Assembly (NCBI RefSeq): GCF_004014715.1
Contig: NZ_CP034835.1
Span: forward strand, 992,001-1,056,000
DNA length: 64,000 nucleotides
Direction of reading: 5' to 3'
Source: Pseudoalteromonas sp. R3
GTDB lineage: Bacteria; Pseudomonadota; Gammaproteobacteria; Enterobacterales; Alteromonadaceae
Part shown: piece by piece, positions 55,512-64,000 of the stretch
Layout of the letters: every line of letters starts with the position of its first letter
Position numbering within the stretch: the stretch's first letter is position 1
Notes under the pieces: model-generated
What the model saw: only the letters and a program-made list of their open reading frames with translations
What the model was told of the DNA's origin: nothing
Databases searched by the model: none
Translations under genes and position numbers: made by a program

Positions 55512-56309
55512 ATGGCTAAATCGAGTAAATACACGTCTAAACAGCCCAACGAGCAGGGCCTGATCGAATGGACAGAAGAAGAAAACCAGATCTGGTCTGA
55601 ATTGGTTGCCAGACAGCTTGAATGTATCAAAGGTAAAGCGTGTGATGAGTATCTCGAAGGCCTGCGTAAAATCAATTTACCTCACGATCGTATCCCGCAG
55701 CTGCATGAGCTGAACGAAGCACTCGAGCGTGAGACTGGCTGGCAAGTAGCGCCAGTACCTGCACTGATCGATTTTGATGAGTTCTTCCGCCTGCTAGCTA
55801 ACAAGCAGTTTCCGGTTGCAACCTTTATCCGTAGTCGAGAGGAATTTGATTATCTGCAGGAGCCAGATATTTTCCACGAAATTTTTGGTCACTGTGCCAT
55901 GCTGACTAACCCCGCGTTTGCTGAATTTACTCACAAGTACGGCCAGCTCGGTTATGCGGCTGAGAAGAAAGACCGCGTATACCTGGCGCGTCTGTACTGG
56001 TTTACCGTTGAATTTGGTTTGATGCAAACCGAAGAAGGTCTGCGTATCTATGGCGGTGGGATACTGTCCAGCCCAGGGGAAACTCAGTACGTATATAGTG
56101 GTGAACCAGAGATCAATCCTCTAGAGGTACTGGATGTACTGCGTACACCATACCGAATTGATATTATGCAGCCTTTGTACTACACCATTAACGCCATTGA
56201 TGATTTGTTTGATATCTCTCAAATGGATATCATGGCGCAAGTACGTAAGGCCAAAGAACTGGGTCTGTTCGAACCTAAGTTTCCACCTAAAAACAAACTA
56301 GCAAGTTAA
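55512..56309 (+). CDS. phhA: Phenylalanine 4-monooxygenase
   Basis: 265 aa, bacterial pterin-dependent hydroxylase making tyrosine from phenylalanine. The iron-binding 2-His/Glu site is visible: the His pair in [13 protein letters not shown] near residues 120-125 and the Glu in [11 protein letters not shown] near 165. [14 protein letters not shown] and ACDEYLEGL are typical of the family. phhB follows after 10 nt. An imperfect TyrR-like palindrome (TGTAAT-N6-TGTACA) lies at about 55364-55381. Confidence 0.96.
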   Translation: MAKSSKYTSKQPNEQGLIEWTEEENQIWSELVARQLECIKGKACDEYLEGLRKINLPHDRIPQLHELNEALERETGWQVAPVPALIDFDEFFRLLANKQFPVATFIRSREEFDYLQEPDIFHEIFGHCAMLTNPAFAEFTHKYGQLGYAAEKKDRVYLARLYWFTVEFGLMQTEEGLRIYGGGILSSPGETQYVYSGEPEINPLEVLDVLRTPYRIDIMQPLYYTINAIDDLFDISQMDIMAQVRKAKELGLFEPKFPPKNKLAS

Positions 56310-56319
56310 GGATTTATTG

Positions 56320-56664
56320 ATGTCTGATTTAAGTGCACAAAAATGTGAAGCGTGTCGTGCGGATGCGCCTAAAGTGTCAGATGCCGAATTAGCTGAACTG
56401 ATCAAGCTGATCCCGGATTGGGTGCCAGAAGTACGTGATGGCATTATGCAGCTTGAGCGTGTTTACAAGTTTAAGAACTTCAAGCAAGCCATCGCATTTA
56501 CCAACAAAGTGGGTGATATGGCGGAAGATGAAGGTCATCACCCGGGTCTGTTGACTGAGTGGGGCAAAGTAACAGTAACTTGGTGGAGCCATTCTATCAA
56601 AGGTCTGCACAAAAACGACTTTATCTGTGCAGCTAAAACAGACGAGATTTTTGCCGCACTATAA
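56320..56664 (+). CDS. phhB: Pterin-4a-carbinolamine dehydratase
   Basis: 114 aa. It regenerates the pterin cofactor of PhhA. The family motif is visible as [32 protein letters not shown], with the catalytic His-His near residue 73. An N-terminal CEACRADAP segment is common in proteobacterial members. I use the ATG at 56320 with AAGGA 7 nt upstream; a TTG one codon earlier is in frame. It forms an operon with phhA. Confidence 0.95.
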   Translation: MSDLSAQKCEACRADAPKVSDAELAELIKLIPDWVPEVRDGIMQLERVYKFKNFKQAIAFTNKVGDMAEDEGHHPGLLTEWGKVTVTWWSHSIKGLHKNDFICAAKTDEIFAAL

Positions 56665-56678
56665 ATGTCGGGCAACAT

Positions 56679-56704
56679 AAAAAAGGCGCATCAGCGCCTT
56701 TTTT
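56679..56704. terminator. Bidirectional terminator between phhB and barA
   Basis: AAAAAAGGCGC and GCGCCTTTTTT form an 11-bp stem with a 4-nt loop and T-runs on both strands, between the convergent genes. Confidence 0.9.
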
Positions 56705-56734
56705 AATGCCTGTTACTCACCCAAACGGCCTTCT

Positions 56735-59512
56735 TTAATGCGTTAACGTCGGGCCCGATACAACCTGGGCGTCCTGCTTCAGGTGTTCCAGTTCATCAAT
56801 TAATTCGAGCAACTCCGGTTCAATATGATCAAAATCGCGTGACTGTTTTAATGCAGTTTCCAGTGTTTCGGCGAGGTTTTTAAGTGTCGGTACGCCCGTG
56901 TAGCAGCAGGCTCCGTGGAATTTGTGGATCACGGTCAGCAGTGTTTGAGTGTCTTCCTGCTGCGCCGATTCATTCAGCAGACCAAGCGTCTCTGGTACAC
57001 TTTGCAACAACATATCCAGCATCTCCAGTGCCAGCTCAGGCTTATTTCCAGCGCGTTGCAGGGCAAGTTCCCAATCCAGTAAGTGACTCTCAAAGGGAGC
57101 TATGCTGGCGACCTGGGGCTGTTGTGCTTTTTGTTTTTCCGGCGGCAATGACGGACTGTAGTCACAAATAATCTGACGCAGCATGTCTTCATCGATGGGC
57201 TTAGTCATATAGCCGTTGAAGCCATCTTTGATCAATTGCTCTTTTTCACCCGTGAGTGCGTGCGCCGTCACGGCAATGATAGGGGTATCATCATTTAAGG
57301 AGGATTCTTTAATGGTTCTGCATGCGGTGATGCCATCCATGATTGGCATCTGAATATCCATAAAGATCAGGTCATATTTTTGCGATTTGCATAAACTCAC
57401 TGCTTGTGCGCCATTGTGAGCGGTATCTATGGTATCGACCTGCTCTTCGAGTAACGTATAAAGTAGCTTTAAATTGGCATCATTATCATCGGCTATCAGC
57501 ACTTTGAGCGGCAGGTGTGCAAAGTCTGTGTCGTCAATCGATACGCTTGGGTGATCTAAACGGTAAGGTGCTGCCAGCATGTCGCACAGTTTTCTGTGGT
57601 GCATAGGTTTGCTGATACAGGCATCGGCCCCGCTACCAATTAAGGACTCGCGCATATTATGAGAGATGGTATTAACCATCAGGTAAAGGTAATCAGCCAT
57701 TTCTCTGGCCTGAGTAATATAGGCCTTAACCGTTTGCATATCATCTACAGTTGCCATATTACCGATCAAACAGATGTCATATTTAAACTCCTGCTCCAGA
57801 GCCTTGAAGAATGTTTCTTCATTCTTACAGCAAGTCACCTGCATTGCCCAATCCTCAAGCTGAGCCTGAACCGCATTGCGGGTGTGCTCTTGCGGCTCAA
57901 AGTAAAGCACGCGCTTGTTTTCCAGGGGCTTAGTAGGCAGGTCGTCGTCAAACAAGCGGCTTGGCAGATTAAAAATGGCGTTAAAGGTAAAACACGAGCC
58001 ATTGCCCGGCGCAGAGTTTAGTGTAATGCGGCCACTCATGGCTTCCACGATATGTTTGGTGATGATTAGACCCAGGCCTGTACCGCCAAACTTGCGGGTG
58101 ATACTGGAATCAGCCTGAGCAAAAGGGGTAAACAGGGTGTCCTGCTTTTCCTGTGCAATACCCAGTCCGGTATCACTGACCGAAATAAGCAGTGATGTCT
58201 GGCTGTCACCTTTTAATCTGTGGCTGATATCGACTTTGACCGAGCCTTTCTCGGTGAACTTGATGGCATTGCTGATCAGGTTAATCAGCACCTGTTTAAA
58301 GCGTGTCGGGTCTCCAACCAGGTTGTCCGGGACCTGGCGGTTAATGGCAATCGACAGCTCCAGTTGCTTCTCATAAGCACTTGGAGCAAGCAGTGTCATT
58401 ACTTCATTTACCGCATCCCTGAGCTGGAACTGAATACTCTCAAGCTCCATGGCACCGGCTTCCAGTTTAGAGAAATCTAGTATGTCACTGATGATGGTCA
58501 GCAAGCTGTTAGCCGATAACTCTATCGTATCCAGATAGTCTTTCTGGTGCTTGTTAAGGGGAGTTTTATAGAGTTGCCGGGTGAAACCAATTACGCCATT
58601 TAGCGGGGTTCTTAATTCATGACTCATCTTGGCAAGGAAGTCTGATTTAACCCGGTTGGCTACCTGTGCTTCTTTTTTGGCGATATTAAGCTGAATATTC
58701 TGGGTCTCGTACTGCTCCAGAGTTTCACGGTAATCACAGGTAGCCTGATCTATGTGTTTTTGCATTTCATCGCGCTGCAGCACCATTTTTTCGCTGATGG
58801 TGATGAGGCCCTCACGGAGCAAGTCAAATTCCCCTTGCATGGGTTGATCTACGCCGATTTTGGTTTTGCCCTCGAGCAGTTTATCCGTTGCCAGTAACAG
58901 ATGAGAAAGGGGGGTGGAGAACATTCTGCTGAGTCGGGTCGACACAAAGGCACTGAGTAACAAGGCCACCATAATGATAGCGCCACTGAATAGCAGGGCT
59001 TGTTGCTGCCCAATGATCGCCTGATCTTTACTGAGCTCAATCATGAGCACTGCGGTGGTACGTGTGTGGGCATTTTGCCAGTCAGCAGCGGGCTGTTGCT
59101 GTAGCTTAACGGGTGCAAAAATTATGTATCTGTCTAAATGTTGCACGATTTCAGTGGCGTGTAACTCAGTGACATTGCCGCGATAATGCAGTTGGTCAAA
59201 GTCGTTGTGATAGTTGCTGGTCAGCAGTAGTTGATTATCTTCATTGAACAGCGCGATGCTATTGACGAAGTTGCCATGCTGATTGTGGGTGGTGGTGATC
59301 ACCCGATGCAACCTGGCTTTATCTCGTTCTGCCAGGGGCTGCTCTACCGTCATTGCCAGAGTATTGGCCAGACTGGTACCTTGTTGCTTGAGGATTTGTT
59401 CAAGCTCAACGTAACGATTTATAGTAAAATAACCGCCAAGTACCAGGCCGATTAACACCGTTGGGATCAGGGTCAACACTAATACGCTGTCGCGCAAACT
59501 CAATTTAGACAT
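56735..59512 (-). CDS. barA: Hybrid sensor histidine kinase BarA (GacS)
   Basis: 925 aa (E. coli 918). It senses metabolic end products and, through UvrY/GacA, drives the Csr small RNAs. A membrane helix (10-32), a periplasmic sensor domain and a second helix (about 175-195) precede HAMP and the HisKA site FLAKMSHELRTPLNGV near 295. ATP-binding boxes are NLISNAIKFTEKG, DTGLGI and GGTGLGL. A first receiver-like domain has lost its phospho-acceptor, and a second has DD and the Asp in LIFMDIQMPIMDG near 715. The Hpt phospho-His lies in IHKFHGACCYTG near 865. It is divergent from rlmD, as in E. coli. Confidence 0.95.
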   Translation of the reverse strand: MSKLSLRDSVLVLTLIPTVLIGLVLGGYFTINRYVELEQILKQQGTSLANTLAMTVEQPLAERDKARLHRVITTTHNQHGNFVNSIALFNEDNQLLLTSNYHNDFDQLHYRGNVTELHATEIVQHLDRYIIFAPVKLQQQPAADWQNAHTRTTAVLMIELSKDQAIIGQQQALLFSGAIIMVALLLSAFVSTRLSRMFSTPLSHLLLATDKLLEGKTKIGVDQPMQGEFDLLREGLITISEKMVLQRDEMQKHIDQATCDYRETLEQYETQNIQLNIAKKEAQVANRVKSDFLAKMSHELRTPLNGVIGFTRQLYKTPLNKHQKDYLDTIELSANSLLTIISDILDFSKLEAGAMELESIQFQLRDAVNEVMTLLAPSAYEKQLELSIAINRQVPDNLVGDPTRFKQVLINLISNAIKFTEKGSVKVDISHRLKGDSQTSLLISVSDTGLGIAQEKQDTLFTPFAQADSSITRKFGGTGLGLIITKHIVEAMSGRITLNSAPGNGSCFTFNAIFNLPSRLFDDDLPTKPLENKRVLYFEPQEHTRNAVQAQLEDWAMQVTCCKNEETFFKALEQEFKYDICLIGNMATVDDMQTVKAYITQAREMADYLYLMVNTISHNMRESLIGSGADACISKPMHHRKLCDMLAAPYRLDHPSVSIDDTDFAHLPLKVLIADDNDANLKLLYTLLEEQVDTIDTAHNGAQAVSLCKSQKYDLIFMDIQMPIMDGITACRTIKESSLNDDTPIIAVTAHALTGEKEQLIKDGFNGYMTKPIDEDMLRQIICDYSPSLPPEKQKAQQPQVASIAPFESHLLDWELALQRAGNKPELALEMLDMLLQSVPETLGLLNESAQQEDTQTLLTVIHKFHGACCYTGVPTLKNLAETLETALKQSRDFDHIEPELLELIDELEHLKQDAQVVSGPTLTH

Positions 59513-59594
59513 AAATTGGATGTAAAACAGTAAGTAGTCTGAGTCCTAGAGTATCGAGTTAACAGGTGTTTAGCAATCTTATAGGGGCGGCAAT

Positions 59595-60920
59595 ATGGCA
59601 CAAATTTTTCGTGCTGGAAAATCTTCTAAACAACGTAGTAAACAAGCTGAAACAATCGAGCTGACCATCGACTCGCTGGATCATCAGGGGCGGGGGGTGT
59701 GCAGACATCAGGGTAAAGTCGGTTTTGTAGACGGCGCACTGGCCTCAGAGCGGATCAAAGCACGCATTAGCACGCAAAAAAGTCGAATTTTCGAAGCGTA
59801 TACCACGAAAGTGCTTGAACCAAGTGTGGAACGGACTACGCCTTTTTGCCAATACTATCAGCAATGTGGTGGCTGTTCATTACAGCATCTTGATGCCAGT
59901 GCTCAGTTGGTGCACAAACAGCAGGCGGTTTCGGCCTTATTTGACAAATTTGCCAAGGCAACAGAACTGCCCTGGTTGCCACCTCTGGCAGGGCCCGAGC
60001 GTCACTATCGCCGGGCGGGGCGTATTGCCTGTATTTATGACAAGCAAAATAACCTGGTCAGGTTAGGTTTTCGTGCTGCCGGGTCAAAGAAAATTATTGA
60101 AATTGACCACTGTGCGGTCATGGTCGATACCTTTGCTGGTGGCTTTGAGGCATTACGCCAGAGTTTAAATGCGCACCCAGAGCTGCGTAGTGTCAGTCAT
60201 ATCCAGTTTTGTGCGGCAGATAACGGCGCATTTGTGTTGTTGCGTCATACCCGTTCAATCAGCATCCAGGTGAAAGCGCAATTTGCAGAGCGCCTTGCTG
60301 CTCAGAACTGGGAGTTTGTCTGGGATGACGGTAAGTCGCAGCCTGAGTATGCGTCATTGCCGGCTTATGAAAGCGCCGGGGTGACCTTTGAGTTTAAACT
60401 CGATAACTTTATTCAGGTTAACCGCGATATCAATGAACAAATGCTTCACAGGGCGTTGGACTGGCTTGAACTCACTGGCGACGAGCAAGTATTGGATCTG
60501 TTTTGTGGAATTGGTAATTTCTCTTTATTGCTGGCAAAACATGCAAACAAGGTGGTCGCAGTCGAAGGAGTCGCGGCGTCGGTTGCAATGGCACGACAAA
60601 ATGCGCACACTAACCACATCGACACGGTTAGTTTTCATCAGTTTGACCTCACTCAGCCACTGACCGAAGCCAATTGGTTTCACTCGTCGCTGGATGTATT
60701 AGTGCTGGACCCTTCACGTACTGGTGCATATGAAGTTTTACGCCAGTTACCGTTGACGCAATTTAAACGGGTTTTATATGTGTCCTGCGATCCGGTGACT
60801 ATGGCCAGAGATGCGGCGCTGTTACTGGAAGCTGGCTTTGTGGTCGATAAAGTGTGTTTAATGAATATGTTCCCGCACACTGGACATATAGAAACCATGG
60901 CGTTGTTTCAAAGGAGGTAG
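59595..60920 (+). CDS. rlmD: 23S rRNA (uracil-1939-C5)-methyltransferase
   Basis: 441 aa (E. coli 433). An N-terminal TRAM domain (about 15-75) precedes the 4Fe-4S cluster Cys set (PFCQYYQQCGGCSL near 84-96 plus DHCAV near 170). The SAM-binding domain has DLFCGIGNFSLLLA near 300. VLDPSRTGA near 370 and the catalytic Cys in VLYVSCDPVTMARD near 395 complete the RumA-type active site. relA begins 4 nt after the stop. Confidence 0.96.
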   Translation: MAQIFRAGKSSKQRSKQAETIELTIDSLDHQGRGVCRHQGKVGFVDGALASERIKARISTQKSRIFEAYTTKVLEPSVERTTPFCQYYQQCGGCSLQHLDASAQLVHKQQAVSALFDKFAKATELPWLPPLAGPERHYRRAGRIACIYDKQNNLVRLGFRAAGSKKIIEIDHCAVMVDTFAGGFEALRQSLNAHPELRSVSHIQFCAADNGAFVLLRHTRSISIQVKAQFAERLAAQNWEFVWDDGKSQPEYASLPAYESAGVTFEFKLDNFIQVNRDINEQMLHRALDWLELTGDEQVLDLFCGIGNFSLLLAKHANKVVAVEGVAASVAMARQNAHTNHIDTVSFHQFDLTQPLTEANWFHSSLDVLVLDPSRTGAYEVLRQLPLTQFKRVLYVSCDPVTMARDAALLLEAGFVVDKVCLMNMFPHTGHIETMALFQRR

Positions 60921-60924
60921 TCAT

Positions 60925-63081
60925 ATGGTTGCGACTCGCCAGTCTCATCAATCCGGTCTTCCGGCAGACTTTCATGCCCGGCTTGCACTGCTTAACTTAT
61001 CGCAGGAAAAACGAGACCGGCTGGATCAGGTCTATGCCTTGTGTCCGGAAGAAGAAGCGACAACGACCCTGGCCAAAGCCATAGAGATGGTAGAGATCCT
61101 GGCGGAACTGAATTTCGATTCAGAGTCACTGGCCGGTGCTTTCCTGACGCCCTACTTTTTATCCGGTCAGGTAGAAATCGATGCCATTGAACAAGCACAA
61201 GGCGAGAATGTCGCCTTGCTGCTCAAAGGGGTTGAGCAAATGGCGTCGATCAGCACTTTGGCACACCAAGGCAAAGGCAGCCTGCAAATAGACAAAATCA
61301 GGCGTATGCTATTGGCCATGGTGGAAGATGTTCGTGCTGTGGTGATCAAGCTGGCAGAGCAGATCTGTTATCTGCGGGCCGTTAAAAATGCTTCTGAGGA
61401 AGAGCGAGTGGTGGCAGCTAAAGCCACAGCCAATATTTTTGCGCCACTGGCGAACCGCCTGGGGATCGGACAGCTCAAATGGGAGCTTGAAGATCTCTCT
61501 TTTCGTTATTTACACCCGAAAACCTACAAGAGTATTGCCAAGCAGCTGTCGGATAAGCGCCTGGACCGTGAAGCCTATATGGCTAATATGGTCGACCTGG
61601 TGCAGAGTAAGCTCAAAGAGGCGGGCATTGAGGCCGAAGTGTATGGCCGCCCCAAACACATTTACAGCATCTATAAAAAAATGATGCAGAAGAATTATGA
61701 ATTCGATCAGCTCTTTGATATCCGCGCGATGCGGGTGGTGGTCAATGAAATTCAGGATTGCTACGGCGCACTTGGCATAGTACACACCAATTGGCGTCAT
61801 CTGCATAAAGAATTTGACGACTATGTTGCCACACCAAAGCAGAACGGTTATCAGTCTATCCACACAGTGGTGTTTGGTCCTGAAGGCAAAACGGTTGAGA
61901 TCCAGATCCGCACGCAAGCAATGCATCAGGATGCTGAGCTGGGCGTAGCAGCGCACTGGATGTATAAAGAAGGGGCTTTGCCGGGTCGAGGATCTGGGTA
62001 TGAGCAAAAGATCAGCTGGCTGAGAAAACTGCTGCAATGGCAAGAAGAGGTCGTTGACGGCAGCGAGCTGGCCGAAGAGCTCAAAAACCAGGTTGTAGAA
62101 GACCGGGTGTATGTTTTTACCCCCAAAGGCGATATTTTTGATTTGCCATTAGGGGCGACACCACTGGACTTTGCCTACTACATTCATTCCAATGTTGGAC
62201 ATCGCTGTATCGGTGCCAAGGTATTTGGCAAAATCGTGCCCTTTACCCATAAGTTATCAACCGGCGATCAGGTTGAGATACTGACTCAGAAAAACCCCTC
62301 ACCCAGTCGAGACTGGCTCAGCCCTTCACTGGGTTATGTGCACTCATCCAGAGCACGCAGCAAGATCCATCACTGGTTTAAGCAACAAGACAGAGATAAA
62401 AATTTGCAGGCTGGTAAAGAGATCCTCGATGGCCACTTGCAAAAGCTGGATTTAACATACAAAGACCTGGACTCAGCTATTGAGCGCTTTAACTTTAAAG
62501 AGCTCGACGATTTGATGGTGGCCATTGGTGCAGGTGATATCCGCATCAATCAGTTCCTGAATTATGTTCAGGACAAGCCAGACCCTATGCCTAAGCTTAA
62601 AATGAGTGCGCCGAAAAAGCACAAAGGCGATAGCAATGGCATTGTGGTTGAAGGCGTTGGTAACCTGATGAGTCATGTAGCCAAATGTTGTCAGCCTGTC
62701 CCTGGTGATGAGATTGTTGGTTACATTACCCAGGGGCGGGGCATTGCTGTGCATCGCGCTGACTGTGATTCCTTTGCGCATATATGCGAGCAGCATCCGG
62801 AGCGGGAAATTGCGGTTAGCTGGTCAGATGAAGTACGTGCCTGTTATGCGGTCACCTTGCATATTGAAGCTAACGATCGTCACGGTCTGATCCGTGATAT
62901 CAGCTCGGTACTGGCCAATGAAAAACTCAATGTGATGAATATGAACGTCAATACTCATGATGATAAGCACATCGCTATTTTCACTATGAAGCTGGAAGTA
63001 GGCGACTTGTCTGCCATGAACCGCTTACTGACTAAGCTTATGCAAATAGAGGGTGTGTTTGAAGCCAGGAGACAACACTGA
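60925..63081 (+). CDS. relA: GTP pyrophosphokinase (ppGpp synthetase I)
   Basis: 718 aa (E. coli 744). It is the ribosome-associated synthetase of the stringent response. The N-terminal pseudo-hydrolase domain lacks the HD motif, as in E. coli RelA. The synthetase domain has EVYGRPKHIYSIYKKM, FDELFDIRAMRV-like FDQLFDIRAMRVVV, NGYQSIHTVVFGPEGKTVEIQIRT near 305-330. TGS (VYVFTPKGDIFDLP) and a C-terminal ACT domain follow. AGGAGG lies upstream inside the end of rlmD. Operon rlmD-relA-mazG. Confidence 0.96.
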   Translation: MVATRQSHQSGLPADFHARLALLNLSQEKRDRLDQVYALCPEEEATTTLAKAIEMVEILAELNFDSESLAGAFLTPYFLSGQVEIDAIEQAQGENVALLLKGVEQMASISTLAHQGKGSLQIDKIRRMLLAMVEDVRAVVIKLAEQICYLRAVKNASEEERVVAAKATANIFAPLANRLGIGQLKWELEDLSFRYLHPKTYKSIAKQLSDKRLDREAYMANMVDLVQSKLKEAGIEAEVYGRPKHIYSIYKKMMQKNYEFDQLFDIRAMRVVVNEIQDCYGALGIVHTNWRHLHKEFDDYVATPKQNGYQSIHTVVFGPEGKTVEIQIRTQAMHQDAELGVAAHWMYKEGALPGRGSGYEQKISWLRKLLQWQEEVVDGSELAEELKNQVVEDRVYVFTPKGDIFDLPLGATPLDFAYYIHSNVGHRCIGAKVFGKIVPFTHKLSTGDQVEILTQKNPSPSRDWLSPSLGYVHSSRARSKIHHWFKQQDRDKNLQAGKEILDGHLQKLDLTYKDLDSAIERFNFKELDDLMVAIGAGDIRINQFLNYVQDKPDPMPKLKMSAPKKHKGDSNGIVVEGVGNLMSHVAKCCQPVPGDEIVGYITQGRGIAVHRADCDSFAHICEQHPEREIAVSWSDEVRACYAVTLHIEANDRHGLIRDISSVLANEKLNVMNMNVNTHDDKHIAIFTMKLEVGDLSAMNRLLTKLMQIEGVFEARRQH

Positions 63082-63083
63082 GT

Positions 63084-63884
63084 ATGAGTGCCTCATTACA
63101 GCAACTACTTGAGATCATGGCGACCCTGCGCGACCCACAAAAGGGTTGTGCCTGGGATCAACAGCAAACCTTTGAAACCATAGTGCCGCATACTCTGGAA
63201 GAAGCCTATGAGGTGGCCGACAGCATAGAGCAGCGAGACTTTGTCGGGCTTAAAGATGAACTGGGCGATTTATTGTTTCAGGTGATTTTTTATGCTCAGT
63301 TGGGCAAAGAGGCCGGGCTTTTTGAGTTTGACGACATAGTAAAAGGGCTTAATGATAAGCTGGTACGCCGCCATCCCCATGTCTTTGAAGCACCGGATAG
63401 CACTTTGAGCGATGCTGAATTAAATGCGCAGTGGCAGGCCATCAAAGATAAGGAGCGCAGTGCAAAGCCTGTCCGCTTTGGCGACGATGTACCACTGAAT
63501 TTACCAGCCTTATCCCGCGCTGCGAAAATTCAAAAGCGTGCTGCCTGTTTAGGGTTTGACTGGCCAAGCTATCATGGCGCAATGGATAAAGTCGCAGAGG
63601 AAGTGGCCGAAGTCAGTGAGGCACTCAGTCATGACCCTGACTCTGAGCACAGTGCGGAGGAGCTCGGCGATCTGCTGTTTGCTACGGTGAATGTGGCACG
63701 CCATATCAAACGTGATCCAGAGCAGCTTTTGCGCCGTGCCAGTGACAAATTTATCGCCCGCTTTAGTGACATCGAGGGCATTCTGGCGGAGCGGGAAATC
63801 GCCTTGTCGGACGCTAGTCTGGCGCAAATGGATGAGGCCTGGGAAGAAGTCAAACGACGTCAACGTTCAGGTGAGAATAATTAA
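63084..63884 (+). CDS. mazG: Nucleoside triphosphate pyrophosphohydrolase MazG
   Basis: 266 aa (E. coli 263). It hydrolyses (d)NTPs to monophosphates and can lower ppGpp levels, which fits its position 2 nt after relA. Two MazG folds are visible. The first has the metal-binding EEAYEVADSIE...LKDELGDLLFQV (EExxE...ExxD) near residues 36-65. The second has EEVAEVSEAL...SAEELGDLLFATVNVAR near 172-205. No mazEF toxin-antitoxin genes intervene, unlike E. coli. Confidence 0.96.
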   Translation: MSASLQQLLEIMATLRDPQKGCAWDQQQTFETIVPHTLEEAYEVADSIEQRDFVGLKDELGDLLFQVIFYAQLGKEAGLFEFDDIVKGLNDKLVRRHPHVFEAPDSTLSDAELNAQWQAIKDKERSAKPVRFGDDVPLNLPALSRAAKIQKRAACLGFDWPSYHGAMDKVAEEVAEVSEALSHDPDSEHSAEELGDLLFATVNVARHIKRDPEQLLRRASDKFIARFSDIEGILAEREIALSDASLAQMDEAWEEVKRRQRSGENN

Positions 63885-63924
63885 AGGGGGTGATTTTTCG
63901 CTGGATTGCCCTTTGTGCTTTTGC

Positions 63925-63930
63925 TATACT
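63925..63930 (+). promoter_or_regulatory. Probable extended -10 promoter of pyrG
   Basis: TATACT preceded by TGC forms an extended -10 element 58 nt upstream of the gene start at 63988. No good -35 box is seen at 16-18 bp. Confidence 0.45.
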
Positions 63931-63987
63931 ATTGCCCCGTCTTGATTCTTATTTAAATTCCATTTTTCCTGATATTCTAGGGTTCGC

Positions 63988-64000
63988 ATGAGTACAAAAT
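63988..64000 (+). CDS. pyrG: Start of CTP synthase gene (truncated by window edge)
   Basis: Only ATG AGT ACA AAA T is visible (Met-Ser-Thr-Lys). The assignment rests on position: pyrG follows mazG in gammaproteobacteria, and pyrG commonly encodes a protein starting Met-Thr/Ser-Thr. The promoter-like sequence upstream supports a gene start here. Confidence 0.6.

Noticed and set aside
63084..63884. mazEF toxin-antitoxin genes near mazG
   Set aside because: relA is followed directly by mazG with a 2-nt gap, so no toxin-antitoxin pair is present.

Overview
The window looks like a chromosomal segment of a marine gammaproteobacterium of the order Alteromonadales, most probably Pseudoalteromonas. 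This rests on gene order (rsxABCDGE-nth; tRNA Arg/His/Pro - tig-clpP-clpX-lon-hupB-ppiD; pspF/pspABC-ycjX-ycjF next to sapABCDF; barA/rlmD-relA-mazG-pyrG), on moderate GC with AT-rich intergenic DNA, and on protein similarity recalled from E. coli and Vibrio. Almost all of it is housekeeping DNA. I see no prophage, CRISPR array, intact IS element, defence island or secondary-metabolite cluster.

Layout. 0.1-3.3 kb: an Aer-like PAS chemoreceptor and two envelope proteins of unknown function. 3.3-12 kb (minus strand): an LctP lactate permease, then nth and the six-subunit Rsx/Rnf electron-transport complex; RsxC has a greatly expanded tandem-repeat tail. 12.1-14.1 kb: a membrane GGDEF-EAL protein with degenerate active sites. 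14.3-14.7 kb: four tandem tRNA-Asn genes. 14.7-15.8 kb: a gene-free kilobase holding a dense cluster of GATC sites, inverted repeats and two facing DnaA boxes. 15.8-19.2 kb: a MATE exporter overlapping uvrB. 19.2-25.8 kb: mostly single genes (outer-membrane barrel, LysR regulator divergent from a GST, GNAT, iron-type alcohol dehydrogenase, a small Lys/Ala-rich protein, elyC, metR behind a MetJ operator). 26.3-33 kb: a GAF-GGDEF-EAL enzyme, pyrC, a periplasmic solute-binding protein, an FHA protein, a GNAT and folD. 33.4-33.9 kb: tRNA Pro-Arg-His-Pro-Pro. 34.2-43.3 kb: trigger factor and the ClpXP/Lon proteostasis block with hupB and ppiD; a small MITE-like element sits between clpX and lon. 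43.4-54 kb: sapFDCBA and pspF on the minus strand, divergent from pspABC-ycjX-ycjF. 54-56.7 kb: a methionine gamma-lyase and phhAB. 56.7-64 kb: barA divergent from rlmD-relA-mazG, then the first codons of pyrG at the window edge.

How the genes work together. The tig-clpPX-lon-ppiD block handles nascent-chain folding, proteolysis and periplasmic folding, with a visible heat-shock promoter at lon. PspF, activating a sigma-54 promoter at pspA, controls the membrane-stress operon, and pspF appears to be translationally close-packed with the Sap peptide transporter. Rsx moves electrons across the membrane and in enterics resets SoxR. RelA and MazG both act on (p)ppGpp/nucleotide pools, while BarA feeds the Csr pathway. 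Three cyclic-di-GMP or chemosensory proteins give lifestyle control.

The observations most worth a second look are the oriC-like GATC/DnaA-box cluster at 14.93-15.29 kb, the apparent short terminated transcript at 26.1-26.33 kb opposite metR, the pspF-sap close packing, the MITE-like insert between clpX and lon, and the repeat expansion in rsxC. None amounts to clear evidence of a new multi-gene system.
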